A stretch of 64,000 bases of DNA from positions 1 through 64,000 of the forward strand of contig JABLUY010000115.1 of NCBI GenBank assembly GCA_013306675.1, in the 5' to 3' direction. The stretch is from Thraustochytrium sp. TN22 (taxonomy: Eukaryota; Sar; Bigyra; Thraustochytrida; Thraustochytriidae). Within the stretch, counting starts at the first letter, position 1; each line of letters starts with the position of its first letter. Positions 23,378 to 32,875 of the stretch are shown piece by piece. Under the pieces are notes generated by a model, which was not told the DNA's origin, ran no database searches, and saw nothing but the letters and a program-made list of their open reading frames with translations. The position numbers were made by a program, and so were the translations under genes.

Positions 23378-24692
23378 CCGACGCCTTGATCCTGACGAGC
23401 GAGTGAGGTGGTAGCCAGAGTTCAAGTTCTGCGCCGCGGCGGCCGCCAGTCAGGCTCTGCGGCGCGATGGAGCAAGCAGGCCCTTGCCGCCGCTTCGGCT
23501 CGCCAAATCGGCTCGAGGAACGAGCGCACCGTGACTGGCCTGTACTGTCAAACCAGCGTGTCCTGGCGATCATGATGCAGTCCAGGGGGGTCCGCGCATG
23601 GGGCTAGTGCGATACTTGGTGGTTTCACCAGGTATCTGGTACCACAACAACCACCAATGGCACCATGCGGTTAGCTTGTGCCCGGGTTCGGCCACCCCGC
23701 CACCCGTAGTCCACCCTTTTCGTGCTCTCGAAGTAGCTTACTGGAGGCTGATAGTAGGGGTACGAGTACCCCTTCTGACGCTGGTACGACTCGTACGAGT
23801 GCCCCTTCTGACGCTGGCCACTACCTGCTACAATGCGAGTGTAACCAGCGGCCCGGGCCGGGCCTCTCGCAGATCGGATGGATGGCCGCGGCCCGGGATG
23901 ACCCGGGATTACTGGCATTTACAGTACGTAGCCGCCGAGCTTGGCGACCCGGGAGGCGGCACTTGCAGTTGGCGTTGACGAGACAGAGCCCGCCTCGACC
24001 TTGTTGCGGTCGCACGATGCCGCCAACGAGACCGATCCGATCGTATGCGGCGATGCACTCGGGTGCAGTCACAGCGCGCGGCTAGCAGCCTGCGCCAACG
24101 CCGGCCAGGATACACAGGCATCGGAGAAGCTGGTGGACGAGGAGACAGCGGAGAGCCTCAGCACAAGGCACCCACGGAGCTCGAAGTTGAGTCGCCTGCG
24201 TTGGACCTCGAGTCTCCGTTTGCAATCTTTGCCGGAGTCACTCGCCGCAATCGAGCGGCCCACTCAGGAGCGTCGCTCGCACGAGAACGGCCTCGTTCTA
24301 CACCGCTACACTCACCTGCAACGTCATTGCATCGCTTTCGGGCCCTCTATTTCCGGGCCCTGACTGCGGCGTGTCTGAGTCCTCACGCGTCGCGTTGCGG
24401 CGCCGCGACCTCGCCTCGCTTGGTGCGCAGGGACATGTGCTGGCCGTGTCGTTCGCAGGCCGTCATGGAAAGCTTAGCGCGCGCGCGAAGAGCAGCAGCA
24501 CGTCTTGCATCTACGCATCATCACGAGTGAAGACGGCGCGTGGTGAGCTCTTGGCGTGGCAAATGGCGCCGCTTCTCTTGCCAGCGCCCAGCGCGCTGGC
24601 GCTATAGCTCCTGTGTAGCGTACGCTACGCCTGTGCTCGACATGATCTCTGCCCACCTGGAACACATCATCGTCACTACTAGCTAGCTAGAG
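23378..24692. other. 5' flank of P3 and 3' flank of P4
   Basis: No gene is supported; the short open frames here lack convincing starts and show no recognisable content. The GTTGCGGTCGCACG block seen upstream of P1 and P2 recurs at 24003-24016. A perfect 14-base palindrome, GTAGCGTACGCTAC, lies at 24615-24628. CTAG-rich sequence ends the spacer next to the P4 stop at about 24680-24692. Confidence 0.5.
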
Positions 24693-27554
24693 TTAGCAGA
24701 GGGAGAGGTCGCGCTGCGGCGGTGCATCGTCGTCGTTGTCGGCGGTGGTGTGCTGGCGGCTGCCCTGAGCAGGCGCGTTGGCGTTGGGCTTGCCAAAGGA
24801 AGGGTCGAAGGGCGAGGTGGCATCTGAGGCGCCGGACGATGGTGATACGGCGGAACGCAAGTCCCCGTCTGACTTGGAGTCACCGCCAGACCTCAAATTG
24901 CCGCTGGCGGGCTTGCTGCCGAATGAGGGCTTGACCTCGCTGCCAGTGCCGGCGTCGGCCGAATCCTCGGGCACGGACGCGGCGAAGGCGGGCTGGGCGC
25001 GCGGAAGCCCTGCGGGGCCGACAAGGCTGAGAACCACCGGGATAAGCACGAGGCCGCTGAGCGCGCCGGCGACGCTGATGCTGATAAAGCAGCGAAGAAA
25101 GACGGTAAAGAACGAGTAGGAGGCCCCGATGAGGGGGAGGAGGCCAAGGAGGGTGGTGGCAACAGCCAAGAGCACAGCGGGACCGATCACGTAGAGCGTG
25201 GTGACAACGCGCTCGTCGCGGCTCTTCGAAGGGTCTTGGCCCGCGAAGACGACGAGCAGATGGATCGTGTAGTCGGCGACCAGGCCGACACTCATGACGA
25301 GATTAACGCCTGATAGTGCGTCCAGCGGGATCTTCCAGATAAGGTGCAGGGAGCCGACGATGAGCACAAAGGTCTGCGCGACCGCGAGCGCGCAGAGCAT
25401 GACCATGATGGGGTCCACAAGCAGCACCACAGAGATGAGCACGACTGCGATGAGCGCATAGCCGATGCTGGAAAAGGTCACCCCTGGGAGGCTGCCGTAG
25501 AGGTCGTAGCTGACGAGAATGTTGATGTGAACCATGACGTCATCGCCAAGCGAGGAGGTCCGCGGCACTGCGAGCGCCGTCTCGAGCATATCCTCCTGCA
25601 ACGGCACGTCCGTCGTAGGGTAGAGGTACATCTGGACGCGGCTCGAAAGCACGGAGCCGTCGCCGTCTCGCACGATGTGGTCCTTGAAGCGCGGGAACTC
25701 GAGCAAAAAGGCCCCGAGAGCGGGACCAAAGGCGTCGCCCACAACGTAGCCCTCGGGCGAGAGCGAGGCGTTGTACTCCAGCTTGTCTTGCACCCAGGAC
25801 GTGAGCTCCAGGTGCCAGTCGACACGGCCGATGGACGGCTCGACGAGGATGGAGTTAAAGATCTCTTCGCTCAGCCGGCGCAGCTCGATCTGCACCTCGA
25901 GGCTGCTGTGGTCAGCGTTCCGCAAAAAGAGGCCCACGGGCTGGTACGCCTCGAGGGCCCCAAACTCGCCAATGACGAGCGCGTAGTACTCCTGCAAAAA
26001 GGATCCCGATGGGACCGTGTCGCGAACGTCGAAGCGGTTCTCGAGGAGCGTGGCCTGCCAGGCGGCCACGGCGGTCAGCACAGCGAAGACGACGAGCACA
26101 GCAACCTTGACGGGCTTGCGCGTGATAAAGGGCCCATAGACGTCCCTGAAGAAGAGCGCGAGGCGCGACGTGCTCTCGCCGGGTGCCAGGGGCGGAGACT
26201 CCTTGTTGACGACCGCGGCGCCGAGGCGGACGCAGGGAACGAGGTCGCGCCGTTGGGCCGCCACGCGCTTTTCGTCAAGCAGGAGCAGGACCGGAAAGAG
26301 CGTCACGTGTTGAATGAGCAGGTACGCCACACTGACTGCTGCATACACGCCAAAGTAGGCTATTGCGGGCAGGTCGGAGGTGCTCGTGAGCGCAAACGCG
26401 GCAATGTCCGTCAAGGACGTCACAGTCACCGCCAGGCCGGCATCGTGGACGGTTGCGTAGATCCGGTCGGGCAGCGCCGCCGTGGCGTCGCTTCGCTCAA
26501 AGGCCGCCGTGACGACGTAGCTGTCGTCGATGCCAATCGCCAGGACGACAAAGGGCGCGATCTGAGCGATGCTGGTGAAGGGAACCCCGGCCAGTGAGCA
26601 CGTGCCATAGGCCGCCGCCACGCTAAAGAAGATGGCGAAGACGTTGGCGATCGCCACCGACGCGCGTCCGTGGAGACGGTGGCAGGGTCTGCCCAGCGTG
26701 AGGCTGCAAAAGACAATCATCGTGACAAAACTAAGGCCCATGAGCAGAGCTTCGGTTCCCACCGAGTCGTTAATCTCGCGAATGGACGTGCTCGCCGTCT
26801 GGCCGGCCACGAAGACGTGCTTGCGGCTCTTCACGATGATATCATCAAGAGACGCCTCCAGGTCAATCTGCTCCTCGTCGCTGCCGTCATCCAGATAGGC
26901 GCGCAGGCCGTACGAGATGCGGAAGAGGCGCGCCGAAGCCCGGTCCCCGTCCAGCGCAAAGTCTGAGAAATGGATCGTGCGCAGCACAGGACTGCCATCC
27001 GGGTACGTTTCCTGCGCCATGGTGCGCTGCACGCTCGCATCATCGGTCTCGTTGGCCAAGAAAGTGGCGAGCGAGAAGTTGTAGAACATGAGCGGCCCGC
27101 TCATGTCGCAGGCGCCGTCGTAGCGCCGCTGGCACAGGTCCACCATGCCGAGGCCGCTCAGTGAGTTGCGCGTCACCATCACCTCCTGCTCGTGCATCTC
27201 CAGCATCTCGCGCACCGCCTCGTACGTGAGTGCGTTCGACGTGCGGTCCTTGGCCACCACCAGCATGTCCTCCACGCGCGGGTCCGGCACGAAGTTCTCA
27301 TCCACCCACCTGTAGTTCTTCATCGCGTCGCTCTCGGGCCTCACCCAGAGCTCCAGGTAGTTCGCCTTGATGTCGAACGTCAGGCAGCCGCACGCCAGCC
27401 CGAGCGCCACCACCAGGAACCCGCCCACCGTGAGCCTTGGCCGCAGCGCGCAGGCCCTGGCCACCTTGGCCAGCGTCGTCGACACGCCCGACTGCACCTT
27501 GCCCATGCACCGCAGGTACGAGGCGCCGGCGCCGCCGCCCTCGCGCGCCGCCAT
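24693..27554 (-). CDS. P4: Patched-like RND protein with extended cytosolic tail
   Basis: 953 residues, the longest tail in the group. The start at 27552-27554 gives MAAREGGGAGASYLRCMGKV, which includes the motif Y-x-x-x-MG-x-V near the N-terminus shared with P5, P10 and P11. TM1 is followed by a luminal loop with ANETDDASVQRTMA, SSD TM2-6 with GIDDSYVV in TM4, and TM10 with GLVADYTIH. The linker after TM6 has QRRDLVPC. The last 110 residues are hydrophilic, Ser/Asp/Gly-rich and probably disordered. They contain KPSFG twice in variant form and end in LSLC, the same C-terminal pattern as P1-P3. It is intact, with clear divergence from its neighbours, so it is an older member. Confidence 0.9.
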   Translation of the reverse strand: MAAREGGGAGASYLRCMGKVQSGVSTTLAKVARACALRPRLTVGGFLVVALGLACGCLTFDIKANYLELWVRPESDAMKNYRWVDENFVPDPRVEDMLVVAKDRTSNALTYEAVREMLEMHEQEVMVTRNSLSGLGMVDLCQRRYDGACDMSGPLMFYNFSLATFLANETDDASVQRTMAQETYPDGSPVLRTIHFSDFALDGDRASARLFRISYGLRAYLDDGSDEEQIDLEASLDDIIVKSRKHVFVAGQTASTSIREINDSVGTEALLMGLSFVTMIVFCSLTLGRPCHRLHGRASVAIANVFAIFFSVAAAYGTCSLAGVPFTSIAQIAPFVVLAIGIDDSYVVTAAFERSDATAALPDRIYATVHDAGLAVTVTSLTDIAAFALTSTSDLPAIAYFGVYAAVSVAYLLIQHVTLFPVLLLLDEKRVAAQRRDLVPCVRLGAAVVNKESPPLAPGESTSRLALFFRDVYGPFITRKPVKVAVLVVFAVLTAVAAWQATLLENRFDVRDTVPSGSFLQEYYALVIGEFGALEAYQPVGLFLRNADHSSLEVQIELRRLSEEIFNSILVEPSIGRVDWHLELTSWVQDKLEYNASLSPEGYVVGDAFGPALGAFLLEFPRFKDHIVRDGDGSVLSSRVQMYLYPTTDVPLQEDMLETALAVPRTSSLGDDVMVHINILVSYDLYGSLPGVTFSSIGYALIAVVLISVVLLVDPIMVMLCALAVAQTFVLIVGSLHLIWKIPLDALSGVNLVMSVGLVADYTIHLLVVFAGQDPSKSRDERVVTTLYVIGPAVLLAVATTLLGLLPLIGASYSFFTVFLRCFISISVAGALSGLVLIPVVLSLVGPAGLPRAQPAFAASVPEDSADAGTGSEVKPSFGSKPASGNLRSGGDSKSDGDLRSAVSPSSGASDATSPFDPSFGKPNANAPAQGSRQHTTADNDDDAPPQRDLSLC

Positions 27555-28226
27555 CCTGCCGCCGCCGGCCGCGCCGCTCGCTTCCTTTCTGATCAGGCTC
27601 TGCCAGTGCGGCGCCTGCGAGTCCGAGTCGCCGCCGCCGCCGCGCTCGCTCGCTGCGGCGGGGACCCCGTCCAGCCTGCTCAGTGAGGCCGGTGAGGAGA
27701 CGCGCAGGTCGTGCCAGGGCCACGGTCACGGTCTCGAGTCGTCGGGACACCGGGCCTTGCGGGCCAGCCTGACCGCCGTGACCTACTTCACTGCAACGCG
27801 CTGGTCGCGGCTCGTCGCTGCTGCTGCTGCTCCTCTGCACGGTCGCCCTCGTCAGTGGAGCAGCAGTAGCAGCGACGAGGGCGACCGTGCAGAAGCACCA
27901 ACTAGCTACTAGCTAGCTCTCTCTAGAGTTAGAAGAAGTCCTCGACGGCCGCTTCTCTCTCTCGCTGCTGCTGCTCGGGCTGGGGGCGACCGTGCAGCAG
28001 CACCTAGCCAGCTAGCTAGCTAGCTAGAAGAAGTCCTCGACGGCTGCTGCTGCTGCTGGTGCTGCTCGGGCTGGGGGCGACCGTGCTGCACCACCAAGAA
28101 GAAGCCGTCGACGGCCGCTTCGCTCGTCGCCAGCCCAAGCGCTCGCAGTTGCTAGCTAGAGGTGCCGCTGAAGTTCAAGGATCAGAAAGAGATTGCGGGC
28201 CTGCCAGCTCGCTTTGTTATTACGCT
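27555..28226. other. 5' flank of P4 with repeat cluster
   Basis: Spacer between P4 and the 3' end of P5. The first 250 bases are GC-rich without recognisable content. From about 27805 onward it is occupied by short direct and inverted repeats, listed separately. No gene is seen. Confidence 0.6.
27805..28135. repeat. Cluster of direct and inverted repeats around GGGCGACCGTGCAG
   Basis: The unit GGGCGACCGTGCAG followed by CAGCACC-like sequence occurs in direct orientation near 27879, 27984 and 28075. In the last two it is preceded by AGAAGTCCTCGACGGC and CTGCTGCTCGGGCTG, giving a repeat of about 90 bases. An inverted copy precedes them: 27812-27833 pairs with 27857-27878 (one mismatch) and 27835-27853 pairs exactly with 27874-27892, in interleaved order. 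CTAG-rich linkers separate the units. This would allow competing hairpins on either strand. Confidence 0.75.
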
Positions 28227-30800
28227 TCAGGGGTCGCTGGCGACGATCTTGAGCGGGTCGCGGACGTGAGGAATGGCAGGGCCGATGACGCTGAGCAGGG
28301 CAGGAATGAAGATCATGCCGTAGGCGCCGGCGAAGACCGAGATGCTGACGAAGATGCGGGCGAACCAGCGGAAAACGGCGGACTGCGCGGCGAGTAGCAC
28401 GATGACGCCAAGGCCTGTGGTGGCGATGGCCAAAAGGACGGCGGGGCCGATGCGGTAGAGGGCCTCGACGACACGGTCGTCGCGCGACTTGGCCGGGTCG
28501 GCCGTGCCAAAGGTGAAGAGGACGTGGACGCAAAAGTCGACGGTGAGCGAGATACTCATGAGCAGGCCCACGGCGCTGACCGCGTTGATGGAAATATCCC
28601 AAATGAGTGGCAGGCTGCCGAGAATGAGGGCAAAGACCATGGAGATCTCGAGCGTGGAGATGACAACCATGAGCGGGTGGACGAGGATGAAGGCCGTCGC
28701 GAAAACCACAGCGACGAGCGCCAACAGCAGGCTCGTGACGGTCTCTCTGACAATGTCCCGGAAGGTCGTGTAGTTGGGGAACATGGCGGAGTAGATGAAG
28801 GCGTCTTCAGCGAGCGGTGAGCTTTTTGGCAGTTCCTGCGCCGTGGTGAGCACGTGGACGTTGTGGTCGGCGTCGTCATCGGCCACCTGGTAGAAGAACA
28901 TCCGCGTGGCCAGAATGGTAACATCATCCTCCGCGAAGACGAAGCAGTCCTCGTACACGGGGGTGGTGGTGACAAAGCTGACGATGAGCGAGGTGAAGAG
29001 CGCCCCGTCCACGTAGCCGTCAGCTGTCGTGAGGTTGGCGTAGGGCCCAGCTGCGAGCCAAGACCGAAAGGCCAGCAGCCAGTCCTTGCGGCCTTTTGCC
29101 TGGTCGACGATGTCGGACTCCCAGAGCTCGGTGCTGAGCGCCGTGATGTCTCGCTGCACGTCGGCGTCCGTGTAGTTGACGTCCAGGACGTACAGGTTCA
29201 TGGGTGAGAACCCCGTGATGGAGCCAAAGTACGTCTCGCCCACGCTGTACCAGTCCTGGAGGTAGGAGTCGTCCGGCGCCAGCAAGCGCACGTCGAAGAG
29301 ATTCTGCACCTGGAGGCCCTGCCAGACGCCGAGGCATGCCAGGACGACGCCCAAGACGATAATCGTGGTCTTGACGCAAGGCCGCACGATGAAGGGCCCG
29401 TACACGTCGCGGAACCAGAGCGAGAGCCGCGAGCTGGTCTCACCACGCGCCGCGCGGGCCGACGTCTGGAGGTCCTTGCTGCTGGCGTCGGCGTCAGCTG
29501 GCGCCATCATGCAGCAGCAGCAGTCGCGGCGGCCGGCTTCGCGCCGGGCGGCGTCCATGGCGAGGAGCGCGGGGAAGACTGTCATCTGAGCCACGTAGAT
29601 AAAGCCGATCGAGATGGCCGCGTAGACCGCAAAGAACTGCAGGGCAGGCAGGCTGGACGTGGCGCTCAGGGCAAAGGCCATGAGGTTGGTGAGTGAACTC
29701 ACGGTGACGCTCATGCCACCCTCGTAGAGCGCCTCGTAGATGCGCTCAGGGATGGGCGCCGCCTCGCTGGTGTGGTCGAAGGCGGAGCAGATCACGTAGG
29801 CTGCGTCGACGCCGGTGCCCACCAGCACAAAGGGCAGCACCATGGACAAGGTAGTGAAGGGCACCTTGGCGAGGCCGCAGATTCCGTATGCTGCGGCGGT
29901 GGCCAGCATGATGATGAGAACGTCGGCGAGGGCGAGGGCAGCACGGCTGCGGAGGCTGTCGCAGACTGTGCCGAGCGTGAAGCTCGCAAAGGTGACCATC
30001 ATCACGTAGCTGATGATCATCAGGTGTACCTCGCTAAAGACGGAGTTGGATAGCTCCTCATCAACGCTCTTGGCCGCGTAGACGCTGACGTCGATGTATT
30101 GGCGGTCCTTGAGGCCGATGGCGATGAACTCGTCCTCGAAGGCCTCCAGCTCGCTCGTCGTGCCGTCGGGCATGGCCGGCAGGAGGTTGTACGTCAGGCG
30201 CAGCGCCTTGGCGCTCGCCAGGCCGCCCTCCTCGGAATAGGTGCCAAAGTCCACCGCTCGGCTCACCGGCTTTCCCGATGGGTAAGTGTCTTGCGTGCAC
30301 GTGGCCTGCACCGAGGCGTCTGAGGTCTCCGTTGAGTTGAATGTGGCGAGGTCGAAGTTCCAAAATGCGAGCGGGCCCGCGACCTCGCAGTTGCCCGTAA
30401 AGTCTCTCTGGCACACGTCCTCGTAGCCGGAGCCGAGCGCCGTCTGCGCCGCGCGCACCTCTTCATGCAGCTGAAGCGCTTCGCGGAAGGCCTCCAGCAA
30501 AATGACCTCATCACCCGGATCTTTCGCCGTCACAAAGTACACGCTGGCGCGCGGCTCATCCGGGAAGATCTCATTCACGACCTCCATGTCCTGCATCGCC
30601 TCGCTGTCTTGATCCACCCATAGCTTGTTGGTTCTTGCCTCGGTTTGGAGCCGCAGCATCCCGGCTGCCAGTGGCAGCACCACCGCCGCAAAGATCACCA
30701 GCGTCCTCCGCGGCCTCGACGCGCATGCCTTGGCGACCCTGCCCAGGATGGACGCCAGCGTTTGCTCCACGCGCCCCATGCACGCCACGTACGTCTCCAT
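28227..30800 (-). CDS. P5: Patched-like RND protein, VDQDSEAM type
   Basis: 857 residues from the ATG at 30798-30800 (METYVACMGRVEQTL), chosen because the upstream in-frame extension is low-complexity and lacks the family pattern. It belongs to the second subtype: after TM1 the luminal loop reads LWVDQDSEAM rather than WxRPAS. The TM4 motif is GTGVDAAYVI, so the second acid of the GxDD pair is Ala. The TM10 acid is kept (SLTVDFCVH). The linker after TM6 has an unusual Cys run, RRDCCCCMM, a likely acylation site. The tail is very short (VASDP). It is divergently paired with P6 across a 2-kb spacer. Confidence 0.9.
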   Translation of the reverse strand: METYVACMGRVEQTLASILGRVAKACASRPRRTLVIFAAVVLPLAAGMLRLQTEARTNKLWVDQDSEAMQDMEVVNEIFPDEPRASVYFVTAKDPGDEVILLEAFREALQLHEEVRAAQTALGSGYEDVCQRDFTGNCEVAGPLAFWNFDLATFNSTETSDASVQATCTQDTYPSGKPVSRAVDFGTYSEEGGLASAKALRLTYNLLPAMPDGTTSELEAFEDEFIAIGLKDRQYIDVSVYAAKSVDEELSNSVFSEVHLMIISYVMMVTFASFTLGTVCDSLRSRAALALADVLIIMLATAAAYGICGLAKVPFTTLSMVLPFVLVGTGVDAAYVICSAFDHTSEAAPIPERIYEALYEGGMSVTVSSLTNLMAFALSATSSLPALQFFAVYAAISIGFIYVAQMTVFPALLAMDAARREAGRRDCCCCMMAPADADASSKDLQTSARAARGETSSRLSLWFRDVYGPFIVRPCVKTTIIVLGVVLACLGVWQGLQVQNLFDVRLLAPDDSYLQDWYSVGETYFGSITGFSPMNLYVLDVNYTDADVQRDITALSTELWESDIVDQAKGRKDWLLAFRSWLAAGPYANLTTADGYVDGALFTSLIVSFVTTTPVYEDCFVFAEDDVTILATRMFFYQVADDDADHNVHVLTTAQELPKSSPLAEDAFIYSAMFPNYTTFRDIVRETVTSLLLALVAVVFATAFILVHPLMVVISTLEISMVFALILGSLPLIWDISINAVSAVGLLMSISLTVDFCVHVLFTFGTADPAKSRDDRVVEALYRIGPAVLLAIATTGLGVIVLLAAQSAVFRWFARIFVSISVFAGAYGMIFIPALLSVIGPAIPHVRDPLKIVASDP

Positions 30801-32875
30801 CTTTCGCAAGCGAGCTCGCGCTACAGACGCGCAAGCGAGCAGTCGCAAGCGCGCACGCTCCTCCCTCTCTGCGCTGCCGCGGGCCCGAGGCCCGAGGCGC
30901 CCCGAGGCTGGTACAGATCTATAGATAGGTTCGGGTTCTGCTGCTTCTGCGACTTGCCGTGCAGCGGGACGCGCCGAGGCGGTCGAGCTGGCACTGCACT
31001 GCAAACCGGCAGCAAGCGGTCCAGCAAGCGGCACTGCAGCGAGCGAGCGTGGTCTTGCGTCGGAGCGGCGTGGTCGCGTGCCCTTTTCCCGGCCTGACCC
31101 CCGTCCTCTTGCAGTGCGCCCTTTCTTGCCGCCAAGGCCGTTTGCGCGCGTGCGCGCACACAAGCCAAAGGCCGTAAAGGCCCGCAAAGGCGCCATAGGC
31201 GGTGGTGTGAATCAGGAGCTGACGGCGGCGCGCGCTCACCCACGCCCACGCGCGGCGCGGTCCAGCCGCGGCCTCGCGGCGCGGCCGCCGGTCTCGTCGC
31301 CAGGAGTGTGCAGTGCACAGGCACCGTGACGACGAATGATCGATTGATCGCTGTAGCCGCACGCAGGTGGCGCGCCGATGATGCGGTGCTTTGGTGAGCG
31401 AGGCGCGAGCGAGGGCAAGGAGCCTGACTCTGACCCATCATGACATCATGCACTGCAGGCAGCCTGCACTGGCAGTGCCTGAGTCTGCGTGCATTTTATG
31501 CATCGGTCGCGCAGAGAGGGCGGTGTGGTGTATGACTCAGACTCGAATCCGAGTCCATCCGCGTCGTCCAGGTCAGCGATTTGCCAGGGGGACGAGTGCA
31601 TGGTCGCCAAGGTACTAACCTCACTGTCAGTCCCGAAACCTGGGCTCTAGGCCTAACGTTAGTTTTGAGTTGTATCTGTCAGTTCCCACCCCCACCCCTG
31701 TCAGGCACTGTTACTTACAGGCAGTTTGACAGCCAGGTCTACGTCACCGTGCCCCCTCGCGCTGACAGCTGTCACTCGGACGCCTTTTGGTGGCAGTGGG
31801 ACGTTGTGACGGCGCGCGCCGCCAGCCAAGGCCCGAAAGCAGAGCTTGCTCAGAGCGATCCCGGCTTTTTTCGGCGGACAGCAGATCATGATCATCATGG
31901 CTAGAAGACCTCCCGCCGACGCAGTACAGCAGCGGCGACGGCGCAAGCAAGCGACACATGCGGGCAAGACCTCCTGCACGCTGCTCGTCTTGCTCAAGGT
32001 CACCGCCGTGCCAGGGCGGCGGTGGTGATTGCACTGTCTGTTGCAGCGCGTAGTGCTGTGCTGCGCGGCTTCTTCGAGCTTGTGCTGTACGACCTTGAGG
32101 ACGAAAAAGTCCATGCAGCTCATGGGGAGTCCTTGCACGACGTGTAATGTAGAAAGGTGAGGGCCCAGGTTGACGTGCTGCTGCCACCTCAAGCCCATCT
32201 GGACTAACTTGCGGATTCTTGCGGCAAGAATCTCGCAGGAGGGTGCCCGATCCATGATGAGGCCGGAGGGCGCAGACACATCAAGACGTTGTCGACCGTC
32301 GCGTGTGCCCGCCCAATGTACGCTAGAGGCACCGGTTTGACTGTGAGGTAGCTAGACTCCCCGTGCCAGCCGTCTGTTTTTGATAGCCGGATGCCAGGCG
32401 CCAAGGCTCTACACCTTGCCAGCAGCCTTTCGTCGCGAGGGGAGGGGCATGCTGCAAGAGCTGCCCATGGCCAGGAGAAGCAAACCTCTCGACCGTGACA
32501 GGGCCTCCGGCTTCGCTCGGCACTGGCCCTGGCAGCTCCTGGCGGCTAGCACGATCAGTGTCGCCACCCACCACCTTGGCAAGCTCTGCGCAAGCCTGCG
32601 GTAACTTAGCGCCGGAGCCCAAGTCAGCAAGGCGCAGCAAAGTCCCCGCGCACACGTGAAAGGGGAACCACCGCCCCACACTGCGCGCGTGCCGAGGCCG
32701 GCGCTGGATGACGTCTTTTCGTACTTCCAGCGTCGCGTGAATGGCCGCGCTCGCAGCAGAGCAGACCAGACCAGACCAGAGCCGCATCGTAGTCCACACG
32801 GCGCGGCGCGCCGCTCCTGGCCACGCTCGCCCCCCCCCCCGCCCCCCCTGCCCGTCCCCCATCGCTCACGCGAAG
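30801..32875. other. Divergent intergenic region between P5 and P6
   Basis: About 2 kb between two divergently transcribed genes, so both promoters should lie here. A minus-strand open frame at 31701-32279 (about 190 codons) lacks an ATG at its start, has no recognisable content and is not called. The segment 31600-32350 is visibly less GC-rich than its surroundings. A CACTGGCAGTGCC motif is at 31467-31479, GCACTGCACTGCA at about 30989, and a poly-C run at about 32829-32848 just upstream of the P6 start. Confidence 0.5.

Noticed and set aside
31701-32279. Minus-strand frame of about 190 codons between P5 and P6
   Set aside because: It begins at GTG and has no recognisable motif; internal ATGs give only fragments. 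It lies in the shared promoter region. A lineage-specific gene cannot be fully excluded.
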